From positions 1 through 64,000 of the forward strand of contig NZ_JXUP01000012.1 of NCBI RefSeq assembly GCF_001891085.1: a stretch of DNA of 64,000 bases, in the 5' to 3' direction. The translations under genes and the position numbers were made by a program. Below, piece by piece: positions 53,235-62,742 of this stretch. The stretch is from Campylobacter concisus. Its GTDB lineage: Bacteria > Campylobacterota > Campylobacteria > Campylobacterales > Campylobacteraceae. A model generated the notes under the pieces. That model had not been told where the DNA came from. It made no database searches and saw only the letters and a program-made list of their open reading frames with translations. Every line of letters begins with the position of its first letter. Positions within the stretch are counted from its first letter, which is position 1.

Positions 53235-53795
53235 TTACTTCAAAATTCTTGGCAGTGTGATGCCTTCTTGGGCTTGGTATTTGCCATTTTTATCAGCATA
53301 AGTTACCTCGCAAGGCTCGTCACCCTCGATAAATAGCACCTGTGCGATGCCTTCGTTCGCATAAATTTTTGCAGGAAGTGGCGTCGTGTTTGAAATTTCT
53401 ATCGTGATGTGCCCCTTAAATCCGGGCTCAAAAGGTGTCACATTTACGATGATGCCACACCTTGCGTATGTACTCTTGCCAAGGCAGATCGCTAGAACAT
53501 TATCAGGCATGTTAAAGTACTCGATCGTGCGCGCTAGAGCAAAAGAATTTGGCGGTACGATGCAGACGTCGCCTTTAAAATCTACTACGTTTTTTTCGTC
53601 GAAATTTTTTGGATCGACCACAGTTCCGCCGATGTTTGTAAAAATTTTAAACTCATCACCAACGCGGATATCGTAGCCGTAGCTAGAAACGCCGTAACTA
53701 ACGACGCCACGACCCACTTGCTCCTCGGCAAACGGCACTATCATATTTTTCTCAACCGACATTTTTCTTATCCAAGAATCTGACTTTAAACCCAT
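53235..53795 (-). CDS. dcd: dCTP deaminase
   Basis: Converts dCTP to dUTP for thymidylate supply. The 186-residue protein has the family signature [20 protein letters not shown] (about 111-130) followed by [20 protein letters not shown] (about 131-150), with the catalytic Glu in TIEIS. The N-terminus [13 protein letters not shown] is Campylobacter-like. It is a stand-alone gene with a -10 box at 53816. Confidence 0.95.
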   Translation of the reverse strand: MGLKSDSWIRKMSVEKNMIVPFAEEQVGRGVVSYGVSSYGYDIRVGDEFKIFTNIGGTVVDPKNFDEKNVVDFKGDVCIVPPNSFALARTIEYFNMPDNVLAICLGKSTYARCGIIVNVTPFEPGFKGHITIEISNTTPLPAKIYANEGIAQVLFIEGDEPCEVTYADKNGKYQAQEGITLPRILK

Positions 53796-53815
53796 TTTTG
53801 CTCCTTTTTTGGGCG

Positions 53816-53821
53816 ATTATA
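53816..53821 (-). promoter_or_regulatory. Probable -10 box for dcd
   Basis: The minus strand reads AAGCGTTATAATCGCCC, a perfect TATAAT about 21 bases before the ATG at 53795. Confidence 0.5.
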
Positions 53822-53877
53822 ACGCTTTGCGTCTTTAAAGTAAATTTAATAAAGCGAATAAATTAGATGAAAATTAG

Positions 53878-53883
53878 TATAAT
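53878..53883 (+). promoter_or_regulatory. Probable -10 box for the DUF3737 gene
   Basis: AAAATTAGTATAATTTTAAC has a perfect TATAAT 30 bases before the ATG at 53914, with AAAGGACAAAA between. Confidence 0.5.
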
Positions 53884-53913
53884 TTTAACAGCAAAAATTA
53901 ATAAAGGACAAAA

Positions 53914-54756
53914 ATGCAAGAGAAAAATGCAGAAATTTTTACTGGCGAGCGTGCGATGTTTGGGGCAAAAAGTGTAAATTTTACAAACTGTATCTTTGAA
54001 GATGGCGAGTCGCCGCTAAAGCATAGCTCAAATTTAAAGCTAAATGAGTGCGTTTTTGCCTACAAATATCCACTTTGGTACGCAAGCGATGTCACGCTAA
54101 ATGGCGGATACTTGGAGTCTCTAGCAAGAGCTGGCATGTGGTACAGTGCAAATTTAAGCTTCAAAGACGCGCTCATCAACGCTCCAAAAAGCTTTAGAAA
54201 AAGCTCGCAAATTTCGCTAGAAAATATAAATTTTTCAGATGCTAGTGAAACACTTTGGGGATGCACGGATGTGAAGATAAAAAATGTCTTTGCCAGGGGC
54301 GATTACTTTGGGGCAAATAGCGAAAATTTAGAGATCGATGGGCTAAATTTAGATGGAAACTACTGCTTTGATGGTTGTAAAAATGTTCATATCACAAACT
54401 CAAAACTTATCTCAAAAGATGCTTTTTGGAACTGCGAAAATGTGACCGCACAAAACTGCCTCATCTCAGGCGAATATCTGGCTTGGAGCTCAAAAAATGT
54501 GACGCTTATAAACTGCACGATAAAGAGCTTGCAAGCACTTTGTTACGTGGAAAATTTGGTCGTAAAAGATTGCATTTTTATGGATACGAGTCTTGCGTTT
54601 GAATATTCAAGTGTCGATGTAAGCACAAGTGGAGCGATAAAAAGTATAAAAAATCCAAAAAGTGGCGTGATAAGGGCAGCAAAGATAGATGAGATCATCA
54701 TCGATGAAAATTTAGTGGATACTAAAGGCATTAAGATAATTATTACTGAAAAATAA
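53914..54756 (+). CDS. DUF3737 beta-helix protein
   Basis: A 280-residue protein of the DUF3737 family, a right-handed beta-helix of short repeats. Repeats of about 18-22 residues are easy to see: [55 protein letters not shown] and [11 protein letters not shown], each with an N/C pair and an F/I/L at the turn. The early part [16 protein letters not shown] and [18 protein letters not shown] is the DUF3737 signature. There is no signal peptide; it is likely cytoplasmic. Function unknown, possibly a sugar- or acyl-related scaffold. It is divergent from dcd and stands alone. Confidence 0.85.
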   Translation: MQEKNAEIFTGERAMFGAKSVNFTNCIFEDGESPLKHSSNLKLNECVFAYKYPLWYASDVTLNGGYLESLARAGMWYSANLSFKDALINAPKSFRKSSQISLENINFSDASETLWGCTDVKIKNVFARGDYFGANSENLEIDGLNLDGNYCFDGCKNVHITNSKLISKDAFWNCENVTAQNCLISGEYLAWSSKNVTLINCTIKSLQALCYVENLVVKDCIFMDTSLAFEYSSVDVSTSGAIKSIKNPKSGVIRAAKIDEIIIDENLVDTKGIKIIITEK

Positions 54757-54825
54757 CTTAGTAAAAAAGAGTAACTTTGAGTTCTCGTTTTTGCTTCATA
54801 AAAAAATTTTTTATCTAATTTTCGC

Positions 54826-54831
54826 TACAAT
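54826..54831 (+). promoter_or_regulatory. Probable -10 box for accBC
   Basis: TAATTTTCGCTACAATTAG has the T-rich run and the GCTACAAT core seen at topA, 35 bases before the accB ATG. Confidence 0.5.
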
Positions 54832-54865
54832 TAGACGCTTATATAAAAATTTAGGAGAATTTTCT

Positions 54866-55318
54866 ATGAAAAAAGAAGATATAAAAGAGCTTATCGAATT
54901 TTTTAATGGTATGGAGATGAATCATATCAAGATAAAAAGTGGTGATTTTGAGGTCGAGGTAGAGAAATTTGCTGATTATTGCGCGCCTGCAAAGCCAGCG
55001 GTACAAGCAGCAGCTCCAGCGCCAACACCTGTAAATGTTGTCGTTAGCTCAGAGGTAAAACCAGCTGCAAATTCGCCAAAAGATAGCATAAAATCTCCTA
55101 TGGTAGGTACTTTCTACGCTGCTCCAAGCCCAGGCGCTGCACCATTTGTAAAAGTAGGTCAAAGAGTGAGAAAAGGCGATGTAGTGGGCATCATCGAGGC
55201 TATGAAGATCATGAACGAGATCGAGGCTGAATTTGACTGCCAGATCACTGAGATGCTAGTCTCTGACGGACAGCCAGTTGAGTTTGGATTGCCGTTATTT
55301 GGCGTGGAGAAAAATTAA
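54866..55318 (+). CDS. accB: Biotin carboxyl carrier protein of acetyl-CoA carboxylase
   Basis: Carries CO2 on biotin from AccC to the carboxyltransferase in fatty acid synthesis. I start at 54866 ([14 protein letters not shown]), preceded by AGGAGA; a longer frame from 54791 would include the promoter. At 150 residues it has an N-terminal helical part, an Ala/Pro-rich linker (about 50-75) and the C-terminal biotinyl domain (about 76-150) with the modified lysine in [14 protein letters not shown]. It shares one base with accC (TAATG). Confidence 0.95.
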   Translation: MKKEDIKELIEFFNGMEMNHIKIKSGDFEVEVEKFADYCAPAKPAVQAAAPAPTPVNVVVSSEVKPAANSPKDSIKSPMVGTFYAAPSPGAAPFVKVGQRVRKGDVVGIIEAMKIMNEIEAEFDCQITEMLVSDGQPVEFGLPLFGVEKN

Positions 55319-56649
55319 TGGAATTAAAAAGAATTTTAATCGCAAACCGCGGTGAGATCGCTCTTCGTGCTTTGCGAACGATAAAGGAGATGGGTAAAGA
55401 AGCCGTTGTGGTTTATTCAACCGCTGACAAAGACGCGCTTTACGTAAAATACGCTGACGTGGCCATTTGCATCGGTAAAGAGCGTTCAAGTGATAGCTAC
55501 CTAAATATCCCAGCTATCATAAGTGCAGCTGAGATCAGCGAAGCAGACGCTATTTTTCCTGGTTATGGCTTTTTAAGTGAAAATCAAAATTTTGTTGAAA
55601 TTTGCTCACATCACAAGATCAAATTTATAGGACCAAGCGTTGCTGCGATGGCTTTGATGAGCGACAAGAGCAAGGCAAAACAGGTCATGCAAAGAGCTGG
55701 CGTGCCAGTCATCCCTGGCTCAGACGGCGCTGTGGCTGATACAAAAGCTGCAAAAGAGCTAGCCAAAAAGATAGGCTACCCTGTCATCTTAAAAGCTGCG
55801 GCAGGTGGTGGCGGACGCGGTATGCGCGTTGTTGAAAAAGAGGCTGATTTAGAAAAAGCATTTTGGTCTGCTGAGAGCGAGGCGATGAGTGCATTTGGCG
55901 ATGGCACAATGTATATGGAAAAATATATCCTAAACCCACGCCACATCGAAGTTCAAGTAATTGGCGATAGCCATGGCAATGTGCTTCACATCGGCGAACG
56001 TGACTGCTCCATGCAGCGTCGCCACCAAAAGCTGATCGAAGAGAGCCCAGCTATTTTACTTGATGAAAAAACAAGAGAGAGACTTCACGAAACAGCCATA
56101 AAAGCGGCAAAAGCGATCGGCTACGAGGGAGCTGGTACGTTTGAGTTTTTGGTCGATAAAAATTTAGACTTTTATTTCATCGAGATGAATACAAGACTTC
56201 AAGTTGAGCATACAGTGAGCGAAATGGTAAGCGGACTTGATATCATCGAGCTTATGATAAAAGTGGCTGAAGGCGAGGCACTACCATCACAAGAGAGCAT
56301 CGAGCTAAAAGGTCATGCGATCGAATGCAGGATAACAGCTGAAGATCCAAATACATTTACGCCGTGTCCTGGCAAGATCACAAAATATGTCTGCCCAGGT
56401 GGCCGCAATGTAAGAATGGATAGCCATATCTATCAAGACTACTCTATACCGCCGTATTACGATAGTATGATCGGCAAACTCGTGGTTTGGGATACTGATA
56501 GAAATAGGGCGATCCATAAGATGAAAGTAGCTCTTGATCAACTCATAATAAATGGCATCAAAACAACAAAAGATTTTCACATCGCTATGATGGAAAACAA
56601 AGACTTTTTAAGCAATAACTACGATACAAATTATCTTTCAAGACACTAA
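55318..56649 (+). CDS. accC: Biotin carboxylase of acetyl-CoA carboxylase
   Basis: The ATP-grasp enzyme that carboxylates the biotin on AccB. The 443-residue protein shows RILIANRGEIALRALRTIKE at the start, the ATP loop AAAGGGGRGMRVVEKE (about 160-175), YMEKYILNPRHIEVQVIGDS (about 199-218) and DFYFIEMNTRLQVEHTVSEM (about 281-300). It is translationally coupled to accB. The two carboxyltransferase genes (accA, accD) are not in the window. Confidence 0.96.
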   Translation: MELKRILIANRGEIALRALRTIKEMGKEAVVVYSTADKDALYVKYADVAICIGKERSSDSYLNIPAIISAAEISEADAIFPGYGFLSENQNFVEICSHHKIKFIGPSVAAMALMSDKSKAKQVMQRAGVPVIPGSDGAVADTKAAKELAKKIGYPVILKAAAGGGGRGMRVVEKEADLEKAFWSAESEAMSAFGDGTMYMEKYILNPRHIEVQVIGDSHGNVLHIGERDCSMQRRHQKLIEESPAILLDEKTRERLHETAIKAAKAIGYEGAGTFEFLVDKNLDFYFIEMNTRLQVEHTVSEMVSGLDIIELMIKVAEGEALPSQESIELKGHAIECRITAEDPNTFTPCPGKITKYVCPGGRNVRMDSHIYQDYSIPPYYDSMIGKLVVWDTDRNRAIHKMKVALDQLIINGIKTTKDFHIAMMENKDFLSNNYDTNYLSRH

Positions 56650-56726
56650 AATTTTTAAGTCAGGATTTGCAAAAAGCAGATCTTGGCTTAAATATTAAAA
56701 TTTTTTAAGTTTATCTTAGGGGAAGT

Positions 56727-58085
56727 ATGGTAAACAAAATCAAAGATCAAAATACAAAATTTTTCTCAAATGCCGACCTTGCAAAGCTATTTTTCCCTAT
56801 TGCAGTTGAGCAGTTTTTAGAGTATAGCTTGGGGCTTGCAAACTCGCTAATGGCAGCAAGTGTTAGTGAAAGCGCTGTAAGTGCGATTAGTCTTGTGGAA
56901 TTTGTCATGGCGCTATTTATTAGCATTTTTACAGCTATCGCTACTGGTGGCTCGGTGGTTGCTAGCCAGTATCTAGGTAATAAACAAAGTGGCAACGCCA
57001 AAATCACAGCAAATCAGCTCGTTTGGTTTAGTTTTATCTTTGCCCTTTTTATCGCAGCGGTCATCATAGTTTTAAAAGATATTATCCTAGATTATGTCTT
57101 TGGCGATATTGGTGAGCAAGTAAGGCATGATGCTAGTCACTATCTTGTTTTCTCTGCCATTTCTGCACCATTTTTGGCTGTCTATGCAGCAGCTGCGGCG
57201 ATCTTTCGCACGATGTCAAACGCAAAGCTACCTATGTATATTATGGCGGCTGCAAATTTATTAAACGTACTTTTAACAGCCATTAGTATTTATACATTTC
57301 ATACTGGTATTTTAGGTATCGCCATTAGCACGCTTATAGCCAAGATGCTTGCTTGCTTTGTTATAGTCTATTTGCTTCTTGATATAAGGCTAAAGCTTCA
57401 CATAAGAAAGAGCTTTGTCTATAAATTTGACTACGAGATCATCAAGAAAATTTTAAATATCGGAGTGCCTTATGGTTTTGAAAATTCGATGTTTTACGTA
57501 GGGCGCATTATTGTTTTAAGTTTAGTTTCTCTCTTTGGCACAGCAAGTATCGCTGCAAATGCCGTGGGTGGGACGATCGTGATGTTTCAAGTGCTCCCTG
57601 GTATGGCGATAGGAACAGGGCTTAGTGTGGTTATCTCAAGGTGCGTTGGCGCAAACGACTTTACTCAGGCTAAATTTTACGTAAGAAAGTCGATGATAAG
57701 TATCTATATTGTCCAGCTTTTTAGCACAGCAGTAATTTTGCTTTTGCTTGAGCCATTGCTTCTTGTTTATAATCTCTCAAGCGAAGCCATAAATTTAACA
57801 AGGCAGATCGTCTGGTATCACGGTATCGCTATGTGTCTTATTTGGCCACTTGCCTATACATATCCGACCGTTTTTCGAGCAGCTGGGGATGCCAAATATC
57901 CAATGATTGTAAATTTAGTTTGCATGTTTGCTTGTAGAGTCATATTGGCCTATATCTTTGCACTTACGTTTGATCTTGGCATGATAGGTACTTGGTTTGC
58001 AATGTTTGCTGACTGGGCTGTAAAGGCGGTACTTTTTACGATTAGATACCTAAAAGGCACATGGATGAAATTTAAAGCTATTTAA
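56727..58085 (+). CDS. MATE-family efflux transporter
   Basis: A 452-residue 12-helix exporter of the MATE family, which removes drugs or metabolites in exchange for Na+ or H+. Family-like regions are LFFPIAVEQFLEYSLGLANS (about 22-41), the loop ATGGSVVASQYLGNKQSGNA (about 72-91), LNIGVPYGFENSMFYVGRII and MAIGTGLSVVISRCVGANDF (about 293-312), giving the two homologous halves. It lies alone between accC and the lipoprotein operon. Substrate not predictable. Confidence 0.9.
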   Translation: MVNKIKDQNTKFFSNADLAKLFFPIAVEQFLEYSLGLANSLMAASVSESAVSAISLVEFVMALFISIFTAIATGGSVVASQYLGNKQSGNAKITANQLVWFSFIFALFIAAVIIVLKDIILDYVFGDIGEQVRHDASHYLVFSAISAPFLAVYAAAAAIFRTMSNAKLPMYIMAAANLLNVLLTAISIYTFHTGILGIAISTLIAKMLACFVIVYLLLDIRLKLHIRKSFVYKFDYEIIKKILNIGVPYGFENSMFYVGRIIVLSLVSLFGTASIAANAVGGTIVMFQVLPGMAIGTGLSVVISRCVGANDFTQAKFYVRKSMISIYIVQLFSTAVILLLLEPLLLVYNLSSEAINLTRQIVWYHGIAMCLIWPLAYTYPTVFRAAGDAKYPMIVNLVCMFACRVILAYIFALTFDLGMIGTWFAMFADWAVKAVLFTIRYLKGTWMKFKAI

Positions 58086-58132
58086 AAAGAAATTTAGTAA
58101 TATACAAGCGATTTTGTCGCAAAGGATAAAAA

Positions 58133-58801
58133 ATGAAAAATGTATTTAAATTTGGTGTAGTTTTGCTTACGGCAGCTCTTTTTGCTGGATGTGCGAGTGA
58201 GAGCTCAAGGGTTGTTGAGACTCCAAAAGTAGCAAGCTACGGCACAGTTTACAATGGTCAAAAAATTTCAGTTTCGATAGGTCGATTTAATAATCAATCA
58301 GCTTACCAAAATGGTGTATTTGCTGATGGCGAGGATAGGCTTGGCAACCAAGCTCAAAGCATTTTGATCACAAATTTACAGCAAAGTGGCAGATTTTTGG
58401 TGCTTGATAGATCAAATATGAAAGTGATCAAACAAGAGAGCGAGCTAAGTAAAACTGCTCAAAATTTAAAAGGTGCAAGATACGTGATAACCGGTGATGT
58501 AACCGAGTTTGGACGAAAAACTACAGGTGATCATCAGCTATTTGGCATACTTGGCAAAGGCAAGCAACAAACTGCCTATTCAAAGGTAAATTTAAATATC
58601 GTTGATACCAAAACAGCTGAGGTTGTCTATTCGGTTAGCGGTGCTGGCGAATACACCCTTTCAAACAGAGAGATCATAGGCTTTGGCGGCACAGCAGGAT
58701 ACGACTCTACGCTAAATGGCAAGGTTTTAAGTCTAGCTATTATTGAAGCGGTAAATAATCTAGTAAATGGCATAGAAAGTGGAGCATGGCAAGTAAAATA
58801 A
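58133..58801 (+). CDS. CsgG/HfaB-family outer-membrane lipoprotein
   Basis: A 222-residue lipoprotein with a signal ending LLTAALFAGCASES (cysteine about residue 20). The body resembles the CsgG family, with KISVSIGRFNNQSAYQNGVF (about 43-62), LITNLQQSGRFLVLDRSNMK (about 81-100) and GARYVITGDVTEFGRKTTGD (about 116-135). It is shorter than CsgG (277), so it may lack part of the barrel. It is the first of three lipoprotein genes (CsgG-like, DUF4810, DUF799), a set seen together in other proteobacteria. No curli subunits are in the window. Role inferred: part of an outer-membrane assembly or secretion device. Confidence 0.85.
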   Translation: MKNVFKFGVVLLTAALFAGCASESSRVVETPKVASYGTVYNGQKISVSIGRFNNQSAYQNGVFADGEDRLGNQAQSILITNLQQSGRFLVLDRSNMKVIKQESELSKTAQNLKGARYVITGDVTEFGRKTTGDHQLFGILGKGKQQTAYSKVNLNIVDTKTAEVVYSVSGAGEYTLSNREIIGFGGTAGYDSTLNGKVLSLAIIEAVNNLVNGIESGAWQVK

Positions 58802-59190
58802 AGCTTGCCAGCCTTGCGCTTTTTGCGCTATTTTTAGCGGGCTGCGGCCACTCAAGTGGTCCAAGATCACTTTATTATTGGGACGGATCATATAGTAGCT
58901 CGCTATATAGCTACCTAAACGAAGAGGGCGATACAAACGAGCAAATTTCACGCTTAGAAAATTTGGTGCAGATATCAACACAAAAGGGCTACAAGATCGC
59001 TCCTGGCGTATATGCACACCTTGGACTTTTGTATCTAAATAATGGAAATTTAGGTGCTGCAAATGCAAATTTTGACAAAGAAGTAGAGAATTTCCCAGAG
59101 TCAAGGGAGTATATAAATTTCATCAAAGGCTCTAAAAATTTAACTCCGAAAAAAGTAGAGCAAAAAGAGGGGGCAAATAATGAAAAATAG
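58786..59190 (+). CDS. DUF4810-type lipoprotein
   Basis: A 134-residue lipoprotein (signal KLASLALFALFLAGCGHSSG). The mature part includes SLYYWDGSYSSSLYSYLNEE (about 28-47), a DUF4810 signature, and a TPR-like region VYAHLGLLYLNNGNLGAANA (about 75-94) followed by FDKEVENFPES. It overlaps the CsgG-like gene by 16 bases and the DUF799 gene by 11, so the three are translated as a unit. Confidence 0.85.
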   Translation: MASKIKLASLALFALFLAGCGHSSGPRSLYYWDGSYSSSLYSYLNEEGDTNEQISRLENLVQISTQKGYKIAPGVYAHLGLLYLNNGNLGAANANFDKEVENFPESREYINFIKGSKNLTPKKVEQKEGANNEK

Positions 59191-59857
59191 CCTTAAATTT
59201 ATGGCCGCTATATTTTTGGTAGTATTTTTTATTGGTTGCTCTATAAAAGAGCCTGAGCCATACGACTACTCAGAATTTTTACAAAAAAGACCTCACTCTA
59301 TCTTAGTGCTTATGCCAACAAACGATAGCACAGAAATTTCAGGTCCAGCTGCTGTTTTGGCAAATGCAGTCGCACCACTAAGTGAGGCAGGATACTATGT
59401 ATTTCCAGTGGCTCTTGTAAATGATACCTTTAAGCTAAATGGCATAACCGAGCCAAGCGAGATCGCAGCCGTGCCACTAAATAAGCTTGATAAAATTTTC
59501 CATGCTGATAGTGTGCTTTACATCAATATAAAAGATTATGGCACGAGCTATGCGGTCATCTCAAGCTCAACAAAGGTTGTCCTTGAAGCAAAGCTTATTG
59601 ATATAAAAAGCGGCGCTACTCTTTGGCAAGGCAGTGCTATGGCAGCAGAAGATAGCAGTAGTGGCCAAAGTAGCCTACTTGGCATGTTAGTCTCAGCCGT
59701 CATCTCACAGGTGGCAAATACCATCTCAGATAGATCATACGATCTAGCAGTAATGGCAGATGCTTATTTATTTTCAAGAGATTGCCATAACTGCATACTT
59801 TATGGACCATATTCGCCGTATTATGGCAAAGATGCACAGCTTCATAAAGATAGATAA
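59180..59857 (+). CDS. DUF799 (GNA1162-like) lipoprotein
   Basis: A 225-residue lipoprotein (signal AIFLVVFFIGCSIKEPEP, lipobox cysteine about residue 20). The body has HSILVLMPTNDSTEISGPAA (about 39-58), PLSEAGYYVFPVALVNDTFK (about 68-87) and ADSVLYINIKDYGTSYAVIS (about 112-131), typical of GNA1162/DUF799, which is structurally related to TolB-like/CsgG periplasmic folds. Third gene of the lipoprotein operon; the EamA gene follows after five bases. Confidence 0.87.
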   Translation: MKNSLKFMAAIFLVVFFIGCSIKEPEPYDYSEFLQKRPHSILVLMPTNDSTEISGPAAVLANAVAPLSEAGYYVFPVALVNDTFKLNGITEPSEIAAVPLNKLDKIFHADSVLYINIKDYGTSYAVISSSTKVVLEAKLIDIKSGATLWQGSAMAAEDSSSGQSSLLGMLVSAVISQVANTISDRSYDLAVMADAYLFSRDCHNCILYGPYSPYYGKDAQLHKDR

Positions 59858-59862
59858 ATTTA

Positions 59863-60750
59863 ATGAATACTCATCGTCTTGGGATACTCCTTACTTTAGT
59901 TGGCGGTATCCTTTGGGGATTTAGTGGGGTTTGTGGGCAGTATCTATTTTCACTTGGTATAAATTCTGATTTTTTGGTGCCATATAGACTGATGCTAGCT
60001 GGCATTGTTATTGTGATTTTTTATGCTTTTAAAGAACCAAGTACCGTTTTTGCTCCGATTAAAGATATAAAGCTCCTTGGCGAGTTTTTAGTCTATGCCC
60101 TGCTTGGGCTTATGATGACGCAGTACGCTTATTTTTACTCCATTGAGCTTTCAAATGCCGCAGTTGCGACTGTTATTCAATACACTGCGCCAGTTCTCAT
60201 CCTAGCCGTCATCTGCCTAAAAGAGAAGCGAGCACCAAGACCACTTGAAATTTTAGCTCTGCTTTGCGCGATGCTTGGCGTATTTTTCCTAAGCACACAT
60301 GCTCAAATTTCATCTCTTGTCATTTCGCCAAAAGCGCTATTTTGGTGCTTGGTGAGTGCCATTTGCGTTTGTGTTTATAATCTTGCTCCAGCAAGGCTAA
60401 ATGCTAAATATTCAGTCACTCTCACGCTTGGCTGGGGCATGGTTATGGGCGGAATAGTGCTTGCTTGCTATATGAGAGTTTGGGATTTTGCTGGGCTTAA
60501 TGGTATAAATCAATGGCTTGCATTTATTACTGTTATTACGCTTGGCACCATTTTTGCATTTAGCTTTTATATGATAGGTGTTAAGCTCATAGGCGCAGCA
60601 AAAGCTAGTTTATTAGCCTGCATAGAACCGCTAAGCGCAGCATTTTTTGGCTACTTTTGGCTTGGGACAAAATTTGTATTTTGGGATTTTTTAGGATTTG
60701 CTCTAATAATCTCTTGTATATTTTTACTATCAAAAAGAGAAAAATTATGA
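59863..60750 (+). CDS. EamA/DMT-family transporter
   Basis: A 295-residue permease with ten helices in two EamA repeats. Typical segments are TLVGGILWGFSGVCGQYLFS (about 12-31), NAAVATVIQYTAPVLILAVI (about 103-122) and KASLLACIEPLSAAFFGYFW (about 249-268). It is of the RhaT/YdcZ-like drug/metabolite class. It overlaps the Sua5-like gene by four bases (ATGA). Substrate unknown. Confidence 0.88.
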   Translation: MNTHRLGILLTLVGGILWGFSGVCGQYLFSLGINSDFLVPYRLMLAGIVIVIFYAFKEPSTVFAPIKDIKLLGEFLVYALLGLMMTQYAYFYSIELSNAAVATVIQYTAPVLILAVICLKEKRAPRPLEILALLCAMLGVFFLSTHAQISSLVISPKALFWCLVSAICVCVYNLAPARLNAKYSVTLTLGWGMVMGGIVLACYMRVWDFAGLNGINQWLAFITVITLGTIFAFSFYMIGVKLIGAAKASLLACIEPLSAAFFGYFWLGTKFVFWDFLGFALIISCIFLLSKREKL

Positions 60751-61168
60751 TATTTCTAGCACAAACTGATACGACAGCTGGCTTTTTGAGTAAAGATTAT
60801 AAAGAGATAAATAGGGCCAAAATGCGTGATGAGAATAAACCTTGCCTTATCACGACGGCAAAATTTAGCGTTTTAAATGAGCTTGTTAGAGTGCCAAAAA
60901 ATATAAAAATTTTATACGCCGTTCGAGAAAAGCTACATTTTTGTATCCAAATTTAAAGGCGATTAGAGTCGTAAAAGAGTGCGAGCACGAAAAATTTTTA
61001 GCTAAATTTGACTGGCTTTATTCAAGTAGTGCAAACAAAAATGGGCAAAATTTTAATGAAGCTTGGGCTATGAGCGTGGCTGATGAAATAGTAGATGATC
61101 ATTTTTTCGAAGATGCTCCATCAAAAATTTATAAAATTTCTCGAAAAAAGATAAAACGTTTAAGATAA
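60747..61168 (+). pseudogene. Sua5/YciO/YrdC-family gene with a one-base frameshift
   Basis: Two frames join into one protein of about 140 residues. The first, MIFLAQTDTTAGFLSKDYKE and MRDENKPCLITTAKFSVLNE, runs 60747-60956; the second starts in ATFLYPNLKAIRVVKECEHE and WLYSSSANKNGQNFNEAWAM and runs to 61168. Inserting one A in the A4 run at 60928-60931 makes REKATFLYPNL continuous. Campylobacter has an intact short YrdC/Sua5 relative with this pattern, including the SSSAN motif. The parent family makes threonylcarbamoyl-AMP for tRNA t6A, but this short form may be a paralogue. Either disrupted or mis-sequenced. Confidence 0.7.
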
Positions 61169-61177
61169 CTAGTGAAT

Positions 61178-62034
61178 TTATACAGCCACTGCCTTTTTAA
61201 ACTCATCTAAATTTTTTAGCGCTTCATCTATGCCAATCAGCCAAAATTCGCACTTTGTCGTATCTTTTTTAAAGTGTTTTTTCACTAGCTCTTCTACGCT
61301 TTTCGTGCCACACTCTATTAAAAATTGTTTATAAATTTTGCAAAATTTTGCTTCATCTTTTTTAACTCACTTAGAAAAAATTGTGATAGCAGATAGCCGA
61401 CACTATAAGGATAGTTGTAGATGTAGTTATCTGTTTTATAAAAATGTGGCTTAAAATATGGCAAAAATTCTTCAACATCGCTCGTGCTGTCTTTATAAAA
61501 TTTATCCCAAGTTTGTTTTAAAAGATCGTTTGCATCTTTTTTGCTGACTTGACCTTTTTGTCGCAGCTTTATAAAACCAGTCTCAAACTCATATCTAACG
61601 CTTATATGAAGTAAAAAATTTGCAGCACTTTTTAGCTCCTGCCATAAAATTTCTACCCTAAGTGAGTCATCTTTTTTTAGCTCATTTCGTAAAAGAGTCT
61701 CATTAAATGTACTCGCGCTCTCGGCTAAGCTCATTGGAAAATTTGCGCTTAAAACAGGAAGATCACGCATCAAGTAGTAGTGCCAAGCATGCCCTAGCTC
61801 ATGAGCTTGCTGGATTAAGTGCGAAAGAGTATTCATGTAGGTGGTAAAAATTCTTGGTTGCTTAAATTTTGGCAAACTCACAAAAAATGCTCCGCCAGCT
61901 TTATTTTCTCGCACATTGCTTTCTATCCAGTGTTTGTCTATCATAAGCTTTATAAAACTATCTTCGCCCAGTGGCTTTAATGCTTTTTTGATGATTTTAT
62001 AAATGAGATTGCTGCTTTTATGGCTAAGATGCAA
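61178..62034 (-). pseudogene. pepF: pepF remnant: 5'-truncated and frameshifted M3 oligoendopeptidase
   Basis: The C-terminal third of a PepF-type M3 metallopeptidase. AHELGHAWHYYL carries the HExGH zinc motif, with SLAESASTFNETLLRNEL following (the third ligand Glu). About 330 N-terminal residues are missing: the frame begins with a TTG at 62034 and no PepF sequence is seen beyond it. Near the end the reading frame stops early (FAKFINNF at 61318); a one-base addition to the AAA run at 61333-61335 would continue as FYKQFLIECGTKSVEELVKK and end KKAVAV at 61178. An active peptidase is unlikely. Confidence 0.75.
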
Positions 62035-62176
62035 AAGATAAATATAAAAATTTTAATATTAAGTACAACTATTGTAGTGTGATTTAAGGCTAATTAAAAT
62101 ATTCAAAATAAAAAAGGACGTAAATATTTGGTTTGGTAAAAATTCAAATGATGCCAGTAACAACTTATTTTAGTAT

Positions 62177-62309
62177 TTACTCCCTCGGAAGTCTGTTTTT
62201 ACCCTGTTTATCGCTGATTAGCTTACCCGCTTCGTCGTATTTTTTGGCGCGGATGAGCCTGCCGCGCTCAAACTCCCCTTCGGCTTCGAGTTTGCCGTTT
62301 GCAAAAGAT
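62177..62309 (-). pseudogene. 3' remnant of a YwqK-like (MORN-type) antitoxin-family gene
   Basis: The minus-strand frame that stops at 62177 ends with FANGKLEAEGEFERGRLIRA then KKYDEAGKLISDKQGKNRLP. The GKL-E-EG-F-GRL and YDEAGKL units are the repeat pattern of YwqK/MORN-like proteins. Upstream (right) of about 62309 the frame is only a shadow of the HAD fragment, so just the last 45 residues remain. The first break with the local AT-rich composition is here. Confidence 0.4.
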
Positions 62310-62342
62310 GCCGTAGGTTTGGCGTCTAGTATTGCCGACGTC

Positions 62343-62684
62343 GGCGTAGTTACTACGAAAACGTCGAAATTTTCGGAGATTTTGCTTGAAAATTTAGGGG
62401 TCTTAAATTTTATAAAAGTGGTGGTAGGCCGCGACGACGTGCTAAATCCAAAACCTAACGCGGAGCCCGTAAATTTAGCTCTCGCAAAACTTGGAAAAGA
62501 TAAACGAAACGCATTTATGATAGGCGATACGCAGATGGATCTAATGGCGGCAAAGAACGCCGGTATCAAAGGTATCGGCCTAACTTGCAGATGCGGATAC
62601 GCGGATGCGCAAAGTCTAAAAGAGCATTCGGATTTAATCTTTCAAAACGCTTATGAAGCGGTAAAATTTTTAGCAAGCAACTAA
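62343..62684 (+). pseudogene. 3' fragment of a HAD phosphatase (phosphoglycolate-phosphatase-like)
   Basis: The C-terminal half of a HAD hydrolase. It begins at VVTTKTSKFSEILLENLGVL (motif II with T-K), then VVVGRDDVLNPKPNAEPVNL, carrying the motif III lysine, and AFMIGDTQMDLMAAKNAGIK, carrying motif IV GDT-x3-D. The N-terminal half with motif I (DxDGT) is missing; the frame to the left of about 62340 reads low-complexity sequence that is the shadow of the YwqK-like remnant. No start codon of its own is convincing. The protein would be inactive. Confidence 0.7.
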
Positions 62685-62742
62685 AATTAGTGGATTTTAT
62701 TAAACAACCTTGCTTACCGCTCGGCTAAGTCATTTCCTTCGT

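Noticed and set aside
62133-62342. N-terminal part of the plus-strand open frame leading into the HAD fragment
   Set aside because: It is Ser/Pro/Leu-rich, lacks HAD motif I, and is the reverse-strand shadow of the YwqK-like remnant.
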